From Verrucomicrobia bacterium TMED44 (lineage in GTDB: Bacteria; Verrucomicrobiota; Verrucomicrobiia; Opitutales; Seribacteraceae), in the NCBI GenBank assembly GCA_002168015.1, contig NHCX01000024.1, forward strand, positions 1-12,231: a stretch of 12,231 bases of DNA, read 5' to 3'. Under the pieces are notes generated by a model. The model saw only the letters and a program-made list of their open reading frames with translations, was not told the origin of the DNA and made no database searches. The translations under genes were made by a program, and so were the position numbers. Shown one piece after another: positions 7,132 through 12,231 of the stretch (its first letter is position 1; every line of letters begins with the position of its first letter).

Positions 7132-8367
7132 GTGATCAAATTTATTTATAAGAAGAGTTTTCGCCCTGTGGGCCATAGTGAAAACATAGGAGGGTATTCC
7201 GCCTGCTTTGTAGATAAAAATTCGAGTTTGCACGAGCTTGATAACTTTGGTACCAAAAAAACCTTGAATAGTATTTTCGATACAACTCTTGTTGAAAAAG
7301 TTGAAAAATTTTCAGTGGATGGAAAATGCATTCATCTTGTGCCAAATGGAAATGGGAATGTAAATGATACCTTTGTCGCGACCCTCAAGGAAGGGGAGAT
7401 GAAAAAAAAATATACGCTGCAAAGAATAAATCATCAGGTATTTAAGAACCCTGCCGAACTGATGGATAATTTTTCCCGAGTATCCCGCCATTTACAAACT
7501 AAACCGGGTCGACGCTGCCTACGGGTAATTCCGGCTAAAGATGGACAGTTTTACCATCTGGATGAGGATGGGAACTACTGGAGATTAATGGAATACATTG
7601 AGGGGGTAAAGTGTTTGGAGGTTCCGCAGAACCGGAAACAAGCCTACGAAGTAGCCCGTACTTTCGGACAATTTCAGGCGGACTTGCTTGACCTGCCAGG
7701 GAAGAGACTGCTTGAAACTATCCCTGAATTTCATAATACATCCAAAAGATTTGATTCTTTCTCGCAGGCATTGACCTTAGATGTAAAAAAAAGGGCCTGT
7801 TCGGTTAAAGAATGGATTGATTTCGTCCAAGGGCGAAAAATTCTCTGTGATGCGTTGAGGACGGAGGAATTGCCAGTGCGGGTGGTGCATAATGACACCA
7901 AAATAAATAATGTCCTGTTGGATGCCAAGTCCGAGGAGGGTGTATGTGCGATCGATTTGGATACGGTAATGCCTGGTTGTGTGCTTCATGATTTTGGAGA
8001 CTTGGTAAGGACGGCTGCTTGTCCGGTATCTGAAGACGAGATGAATTTAGAAAAAGTGATTTTTTTACCTGAAACCTATGAAGCGATTGTAGAAGGTTAT
8101 TACCAGGCAACTTGTGAATTTTTGTCGGATTTGGAAATTCGCCGATTAGCCAAAGCACCGATGGTGATTACTTATGAATTAGGGGTCCGCTTTCTGACTG
8201 ATTATCTACTCGGAGATGCTTATTTCAAAATCAATTACCCTGAACATAACCTGAACCGTGCAAAAGTTCAGTTTAGTCTTCTTTCCTCGATGGAAGGCCA
8301 TGTGGACAGGATGGAGGCAATCGTTGCGAAAGTTTGCCAATCGACTGGTCGGATTATGGTCGGGTAA
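7132..8367 (+). CDS. Sugar 1-kinase of the APH fold, N-acetylhexosamine 1-kinase (NahK)-like
   Basis: This resembles the phosphotransferase family that includes bifidobacterial NahK, a cytosolic kinase that phosphorylates GlcNAc/GalNAc at C1 with ATP. Visible motifs (411-residue numbering) are: nucleotide loop GNGNVNDTF at 73-81; YTLQRINHQVFKNPAELMDN at 94-113, very like NahK; hinge MEYIEG at 153-158; Brenner motif VVHNDTKINNVLLD at 251-264 with catalytic Asp255 and Asn260; metal-binding IDLDTVMPG at 274-282; and DFGDLVR at 287-293. All key residues are present. Substrate choice cannot be read from motifs, so another hexosamine or hexose is possible. The GTG at 7132 gives about 44 residues before the point where family members start; the TTG at 7264 (Leu45) would restore usual length. 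No GlcNAc-1-P uridylyltransferase or phosphorylase gene is nearby, so the pathway is unknown. Confidence 0.8.
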   Translation: MIKFIYKKSFRPVGHSENIGGYSACFVDKNSSLHELDNFGTKKTLNSIFDTTLVEKVEKFSVDGKCIHLVPNGNGNVNDTFVATLKEGEMKKKYTLQRINHQVFKNPAELMDNFSRVSRHLQTKPGRRCLRVIPAKDGQFYHLDEDGNYWRLMEYIEGVKCLEVPQNRKQAYEVARTFGQFQADLLDLPGKRLLETIPEFHNTSKRFDSFSQALTLDVKKRACSVKEWIDFVQGRKILCDALRTEELPVRVVHNDTKINNVLLDAKSEEGVCAIDLDTVMPGCVLHDFGDLVRTAACPVSEDEMNLEKVIFLPETYEAIVEGYYQATCEFLSDLEIRRLAKAPMVITYELGVRFLTDYLLGDAYFKINYPEHNLNRAKVQFSLLSSMEGHVDRMEAIVAKVCQSTGRIMVG

Positions 8368-8398
8368 ACCCTTGGCTTTTTATATAATATATTGCTGC

Positions 8399-8439
8399 CC
8401 AGCGCCTTAATGCTCTACTGAAGCACTGGCTCACTTTTT
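8399..8439 (+). terminator. Possible weak terminator after the sugar kinase gene
   Basis: CCAG (8399-8402) can pair with CTGG (8426-8429); the stem continues inwards with two mismatches and encloses an A/T-rich loop. A run of five T (8435-8439) follows five bases later. The stem is imperfect and the T-run is short and displaced, so this is tentative. A perfect -10 hexamer TATAAT lies just before it at 8383-8388 without a matching -35. Confidence 0.25.
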
Positions 8440-8475
8440 CTATGTGTGGCATTGAAATTGCTTTTCTTGATAACA

Positions 8476-9027
8476 ATGCCAAACCAATCTTTCCCATACT
8501 TTTTGGAAAGACATGCCGCCCGCCTGTCCGCATCCATGGATCTGCCTGCCCCAAATTCAGGGCGGACATTTCTTCGTCTTATGCGACTGCCAAGGAAGGG
8601 CAGAGAGACTATTTTAGACCTGACCACATATGGACAGAAATTTGAAATGCTGGTCACCCGGTTCTTAAAACCATTACGTAATAAAATCGCAAAAGGCTTC
8701 ATGGAAGACCAGGAAGAAATCGGCAACCTGACTACTTGGCCTGTTGAAATATCTTCTATGAGGGTGGGGTTTGATGATGCGCTTGCCTTCGCTTTACAAA
8801 CAGAGGATTTCGAGCAGTTTGAAGATGGTTTATTCGAAACTATGGACGCGGATCATTACTTTCTTTTCTTCACTGATTCAAATGAGTATGTCTGTAAAGC
8901 GGTATCTAACCCTCGTCGCGACCCGAGATTCGAAAACTGGGTTAGAGTGATCAATCGATCTTATGGTTTAGAGCTTTCTCCACCGCGCAGGCTAATGTAT
9001 GATGCTGTGGAAGAGAGTGCTGCCTAG
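8476..9027 (+). CDS. Hypothetical protein, unrecognised
   Basis: The frame encodes 183 residues from the ATG at 8476 (MPNQSFPYFLERHAARL); a GTG at 8446 would add ten hydrophobic residues that look unrelated to the rest. There is no signal peptide, no long membrane segment and no recognisable catalytic motif. The sequence has a basic N-terminal third (RTFLRLMRLPRKGRETILDL), a helical middle (KFEMLVTRFLKPLRNKIAKG), an acidic stretch (TEDFEQFEDGLFETMDADH) and a C-terminal part that looks like alternating strands and helix (YFLFFTDSNEYVCKAVSNP, FENWVRVINRSYGLEL). Composition and codon style match the neighbours, which supports a real cytosolic gene. It is 65 bases upstream of the FAD oxidase on the same strand and might share a transcript with it. 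Function is unknown. Confidence 0.6.
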   Translation: MPNQSFPYFLERHAARLSASMDLPAPNSGRTFLRLMRLPRKGRETILDLTTYGQKFEMLVTRFLKPLRNKIAKGFMEDQEEIGNLTTWPVEISSMRVGFDDALAFALQTEDFEQFEDGLFETMDADHYFLFFTDSNEYVCKAVSNPRRDPRFENWVRVINRSYGLELSPPRRLMYDAVEESAA

Positions 9028-9052
9028 CTCTGCCCATTCAGTAATTTTTATA

Positions 9053-9070
9053 TAGCTACTTGTGTAGCTA
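9053..9070. repeat. Perfect 7-bp inverted repeat (hairpin) between the hypothetical gene and the FAD oxidase
   Basis: TAGCTAC and GTAGCTA pair perfectly around a TTGT loop. No T-run follows on either strand, so it is a poor intrinsic terminator; it could be a weak pause hairpin or a protein-binding dyad lying 23 bases before the oxidase start. Confidence 0.3.
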
Positions 9071-9092
9071 ACCTTGCCCAAGAATCTCCGTT

Positions 9093-10565
9093 TTGAAAAA
9101 AAATTCCCAAAAGATCATTTATTTGATTTTGTTCATTGGGATTTGTTGGCTTTTCTACCCGATTGCGAGAGTTGGTGTTTTCTATTTTTTAGACCCCCCG
9201 ATTGATTCCCCTGATTTATTCAACGATAAGGAGGTGGATGACGCCAGTCGGGTCAATAAGATTAAGCACCAAGGCATTATCACGCTGACTTCTGACTTGA
9301 ATAGCTCGATTGAGCAAATGAGGCATGCTTTTTTACGAGCCAAAAAAGAAGGTCTCAAAATTATGCCTATGGGGGCAAGGCACTCGATGGGGAAGCAATC
9401 ATTCCAGGAGGGTGCGATCTTACTCAACACCCTTCCAATGAAAAAGATGGAAATGAATGACGGTTTTCTCAAAGTACAGGTTGGTGCCCGTTGGCTAGAT
9501 GTGATCGAGTTCTTGGCAAAACGGGGGAAGACGGTTGAGATTATGCAGAGTAATTGTGATTTTTCAGTGGGCGGAACCCTGAGTGTAAACGCTCATGGCT
9601 GGCAACCAGCCAGACCGCCTGTGTCTTCCAGCGTTGAGAAACTCAAGGTGATGACAGTGGATGGGGAAATAAAGATTTGTTCGAGGGAAGAAAATACTGT
9701 TCTTTTTCGACATGTTCTGGGCGGATATGGATTGTTTGGTATTATTTTGGAGGCTTGGCTCCGCCCGGTTCCCAATAAAATACTCCGTTCTACGAGCCAG
9801 GAAATCAAGGTGGATCAATTTCCAGATGCATGGGAGGAGATCACCAAGGATGGAGCTGAGCTTGCATATGGCCGCCTTTCGGTATCTCCAAATTCATTCT
9901 TTGACACCGTATGGTTGAGCTCCTACCAGGCAGAGAGTGAACAGGTCGTGGAGAATCCAGCATCCTATGTGGTTGATGGCAAAGCCCGTTTATCCCGAGC
10001 GATTTTTCGGGCATCACTAGGCAGTGACCGGGGGAAAAGTCTTCGGCATTGGATGGAACGATCTTTTGGGGGAGAACTAAGCGGATCATATCCCCGGTCA
10101 CGCTTGCTAAGCGAGCCGGCCAAAGTTTTCGGTAATCATAATCCTGAAATGCGTGATCTTCTTTTGGAGTATTTTATTCCAATGAATAAATTCTCAACCT
10201 TTGTTAAACAAGCAGCCCCCCTCATCCAGGAAGAATACGGTAGCTTACTCAATGTAACCGTCAGAGAAATTGCCAAGGATGTGGATTCGGCTCTCCCCTA
10301 TGCTAAGCAGGATATGTTTGGCTTGGTGATGCTTTTTACGGTAGGCCGCGATCTTGAAAAAGAGCAGGGGGTGGCAAACATGGCAAGTCGACTAATTGAA
10401 TTAGCCCATGGAATGAAAGGTACTTTTTACTTGCCCTACCGAAATTTTGCGAGCCCTGAACAGATCAAGCGATGTTACCCCGAATTTTCAGAATTTTTGG
10501 CTCAGAAAAAGAAGTTTGATCCAATGGAGATTTTAAGTAGCGGATTCTATAAAAAATACCGCTAG
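9093..10565 (+). CDS. Membrane-anchored FAD-linked oxidase (sugar-lactone/alditol oxidase-like, VAO/PCMH family)
   Basis: The 490-residue product has one N-terminal membrane span (about 8-31, IIYLILFIGICWLFYPIARV), then an FAD-binding PCMH domain at about 60-230. Signature pieces are PMGARHSMGKQSF at 92-104, the VGARWLDVIEFL strand-helix at 130-141, SVGGTLSVNAHGW at 158-170 and LGGYGLFGIILEAWLRP at 209-225. The C-terminal substrate/cap region ends with KKFDPMEILSSGFYKKYR, like the tail of lactone and alditol oxidases. In characterised relatives such as alditol oxidase the histidine of the G-x-x-H-S motif carries covalent FAD; His97 is the equivalent here. The substrate is not readable from sequence, and a DprE1-like role cannot be excluded. 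The start is TTG at 9093, chosen because it precedes the basic n-region of the anchor. Its TAG stop overlaps that of the convergent porin gene. Confidence 0.82.
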   Translation: MKKNSQKIIYLILFIGICWLFYPIARVGVFYFLDPPIDSPDLFNDKEVDDASRVNKIKHQGIITLTSDLNSSIEQMRHAFLRAKKEGLKIMPMGARHSMGKQSFQEGAILLNTLPMKKMEMNDGFLKVQVGARWLDVIEFLAKRGKTVEIMQSNCDFSVGGTLSVNAHGWQPARPPVSSSVEKLKVMTVDGEIKICSREENTVLFRHVLGGYGLFGIILEAWLRPVPNKILRSTSQEIKVDQFPDAWEEITKDGAELAYGRLSVSPNSFFDTVWLSSYQAESEQVVENPASYVVDGKARLSRAIFRASLGSDRGKSLRHWMERSFGGELSGSYPRSRLLSEPAKVFGNHNPEMRDLLLEYFIPMNKFSTFVKQAAPLIQEEYGSLLNVTVREIAKDVDSALPYAKQDMFGLVMLFTVGRDLEKEQGVANMASRLIELAHGMKGTFYLPYRNFASPEQIKRCYPEFSEFLAQKKKFDPMEILSSGFYKKYR

Positions 10566-11797
10566 AACCAAAGCCGGATACTGGAGCCAACCGTCCATCC
10601 GCGAAACTGAGTGGATCCGCTGGATTCAAGTTCATCATGTTGCAACCCATTGACCAATTTAAGGTTTTCTCCACAGAGATAGTAATTCAGTCCCAAATAA
10701 AACGCTTGGTGTTTATCTCCACGTCCACTGTTTAAGTCAATGGTTTGATCCCGGATGTTAGCCAGTGGAGCATACCGACTGTTTAGTTTAAGTCCCTCCG
10801 TGCAATCAGCTTTTTGGTATAGGTAGCGCCCAACAACCTTGAGTCTATTTTGATTTAGCCAATACATGGGCATGAGCACGATTCCTCCAAACTCACCCTC
10901 CCTATTTGGACTTGTTTGATCTCCGTTATTACCCCAAGCCAAGGTACTGTGTAAGGCCCAAGGTCCATTGCCCATACGGTTGACTAGGGAAAGGGCCCAA
11001 TCGTTACCTCCCGCCAATCTGTCTTCCGTGATGGATCCCTCCTGTTTGTAATAAGAAATCCAATATTCTAAAAGTTCATACGAGCTTCCTTCGGAATAGT
11101 CGCCTAGCCAGGAAACATAAAAAATTTTACTGTCACTCCATCCACCGATATAATCATCATAGGTGCCTGAAAAAAGAGCGGTATCGAATGTATGCTTCCC
11201 TGCAGTCCACTTAACCCAAGCCGCTAACGGGTTACCTTTTTCCTTATCATAAAGCCATAATTTATTGGAAAAGGATGAACGTTCGAGACAATTGATCATG
11301 GTGGATGATCGCTGCCACTCATCGGCCATCCGACCGGTGCGCCGACCGTATCCGAATTCAAGGGAGTCCAGACTTTCTATCTCCCAGAATTTATCAGCAT
11401 CAAAAGTGATGTTCGCGGCCCGGAATGTTTCGTGTCCCCATTGGCGGTAATCTCCAGGGTACTCATTACGATCGTTGGATATTTGGCTGACCACTTTAAA
11501 TTTCCAAAAGTTTCCAAATTTCCCGGATAATCCTACCCACACCCGACGGAATTCCTCAAATGAATCATCAAATTCTTTTCCCGTCTGGTCGGTTCCATCA
11601 ATATGACCGATTTGATGCTGGTAGGATAGGAAAAGCTTGGCACTTTGAAGGGTTGAGGCATCCGGATTGTTATAGAATTTTCCAAAGTTTATTAAGTTGT
11701 CACAGACTTCTTCACTGAGTTGAGCAATTAGCGGGTTAACTAAAGCAACGGTTCCCAGTAGTGAGAGGAAGGATGGTAAAATTTTAAGGCAAAACAT
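10562..11797 (-). CDS. Outer-membrane porin of the OprO/OprP (phosphate-selective porin) type
   Basis: The 411-residue protein starts with a signal peptide (about 1-25, hydrophobic core LSLLGTVALVNPLIA, cleavage before Q26) and ends in ...SIRLWF, the C-terminal aromatic residue required for BamA recognition of outer-membrane barrels. Family-like pieces are FRRVWVGLSGKFGNFWKFKV at about 84-103, FGYGRRTGRM near 149-158, and LERSSFSNKLWLYDKEKGNP at about 171-190 (the conserved Glu-Arg-Ser of Porin_O_P). Alternating aromatic/polar strands continue throughout. Substrate selectivity cannot be inferred; the phosphate label belongs to the Pseudomonas prototypes. AGGA eight bases before the ATG at 11797 is a plausible ribosome site. 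It diverges from the membrane-protein gene at 11846, and its 3' end overlaps the FAD oxidase by four bases. Confidence 0.85.
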   Translation of the reverse strand: MFCLKILPSFLSLLGTVALVNPLIAQLSEEVCDNLINFGKFYNNPDASTLQSAKLFLSYQHQIGHIDGTDQTGKEFDDSFEEFRRVWVGLSGKFGNFWKFKVVSQISNDRNEYPGDYRQWGHETFRAANITFDADKFWEIESLDSLEFGYGRRTGRMADEWQRSSTMINCLERSSFSNKLWLYDKEKGNPLAAWVKWTAGKHTFDTALFSGTYDDYIGGWSDSKIFYVSWLGDYSEGSSYELLEYWISYYKQEGSITEDRLAGGNDWALSLVNRMGNGPWALHSTLAWGNNGDQTSPNREGEFGGIVLMPMYWLNQNRLKVVGRYLYQKADCTEGLKLNSRYAPLANIRDQTIDLNSGRGDKHQAFYLGLNYYLCGENLKLVNGLQHDELESSGSTQFRGWTVGSSIRLWF

Positions 11798-11845
11798 CTT
11801 TATTTCCTAATTGCCTATCTTGGGGCGGTCAATCAGCATGATGAG
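11798..11845. promoter_or_regulatory. 48-base divergent region between porin and membrane-protein genes
   Basis: Both start codons face away from this short spacer. On the minus strand TTGACC (plus-strand 11827-11832) is a good -35 for the porin but no convincing -10 follows; TAGGAA at the right distance is better read as its ribosome site. Any promoter for the rightward gene must overlap this spacer or the porin coding start. Confidence 0.35.
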
Positions 11846-12231
11846 ATGACCACTAAAGATTATTTTCTACATGGCTTTTTAAGTCCTCATTCTGGAGATA
11901 GAAAAACCTTACAGACCCAATTGCATTGGACACTTCGAGTCACGGCAGCACTTTGTTTTATCGGCCATGGAACTTGGGGTTTGATTACCAAATCCGGATG
12001 GTTGCCCTTTTTTGCCTCGCAGGGGATTGAGCTCGAAATCGCATGGAAGCTACAGCCTTTGATTGGATTGTTTGATATTTTAATGGCGATCATTCTTCTG
12101 AGGAAACCAAATCGAACTGTTCTCATTTGGATGTTCCTTTGGGCCCTTTGGACAGCAATTTTAAGACCTCTAGCCGGAAACCTCGAAAAAGTGCAGATAG
12201 ACGGAGAATGGATTGTGCAGTTGGCCACCGA
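11846..12231 (+). CDS. Polytopic membrane protein of unknown function, N-terminal part (3' end outside window)
   Basis: An open frame begins with ATG at 11846 and runs off the window (128 complete codons). After a polar stretch of about 30 residues (MTTKDYFLHGFLSPHSGDRK) there are at least three probable membrane helices: about 32-48 (RVTAALCFIGHGTWGLI), 73-88 (LQPLIGLFDILMAIILL) and 93-109 (VLIWMFLWALWTAIL). The helix content and the early F-I-G-H-G motif are reminiscent of DoxX/DUF-type quinone-associated membrane proteins, but I do not recognise the family. The start is the only ATG in frame upstream of the first helix. It is divergent from the porin gene. Confidence 0.6.
   Translation, partial: MTTKDYFLHGFLSPHSGDRKTLQTQLHWTLRVTAALCFIGHGTWGLITKSGWLPFFASQGIELEIAWKLQPLIGLFDILMAIILLRKPNRTVLIWMFLWALWTAILRPLAGNLEKVQIDGEWIVQLAT

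Noticed and set aside
8381-8393. Perfect TATAAT hexamer as a promoter for the hypothetical protein.
   Set aside because: No -35 element at 16-18 bases, and the site lies in a plain A/T-rich stretch before a possible terminator.
1-12231. A defence island, prophage, CRISPR or insertion sequence.
   Set aside because: No transposase, integrase, cas-like or toxin-antitoxin gene, and no direct-repeat array or target-site duplication is visible; most genes are housekeeping or envelope-related.

Overview
The window looks like chromosomal DNA from a Gram-negative, probably aquatic member of the Verrucomicrobia/Planctomycetes group, most likely an Opitutae-type verrucomicrobium. The pointers are a DUF1592/DUF1588/DUF1585 cytochrome-type protein with a CNNCH heme motif, a PQQ-repeat protein opening with the W-P-x-W-R-G-P signature common in that group, an OprO/P-type porin, several non-ATG starts and few clear Shine-Dalgarno sites. 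The assignment is inferred from protein style only. No tRNA, rRNA, CRISPR array, insertion sequence or phage gene was seen.

Layout, left to right. 1-908 (+): 3' end of a large DUF1592-family gene. 954-3375 (-): holA (clamp-loader delta) downstream of cinA (MoCF-like domain plus nicotinamide-nucleotide amidase). 3461-6192 (+): uvrC, whose stop codon overlaps the start of a secreted PQQ-type beta-propeller gene (ATGA). 6210-6755 (-): small secreted or lipoprotein-like protein. 6756-7131: a 376-base gap with two doubtful small ORFs and a promoter-like site with a dyad. 7132-8367 (+): sugar 1-kinase of the N-acetylhexosamine kinase/APH type. 8476-9027 (+): unrecognised 183-residue protein. 9093-10565 (+): membrane-anchored FAD-dependent oxidase. 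10562-11797 (-): OprO/P-like porin, convergent with the oxidase and sharing a CTAG at the stops. 11846-end (+): start of a multi-pass membrane protein, divergent from the porin.

How the genes fit together. The cinA-holA and uvrC transcription units diverge from an 85-base spacer and form a plausible DNA-maintenance group: polymerase clamp loading, NMN recycling (NMN is made by NAD-dependent DNA ligase) and nucleotide excision repair. The rest reads as separate envelope or periplasm-facing genes (heme protein, beta-propeller, lipoprotein, FAD oxidase, porin, membrane protein) plus a cytosolic sugar kinase, with no obvious common pathway.

The most notable point is the compact UvrC (493 residues). 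It keeps both nuclease centres and the HhH tail, but lacks the four-cysteine Fe-S motif and about 100 residues between the UVR and RNase H-like domains. I found no convincing evidence of a wholly new multi-gene system; the other leads are moderate or weak.
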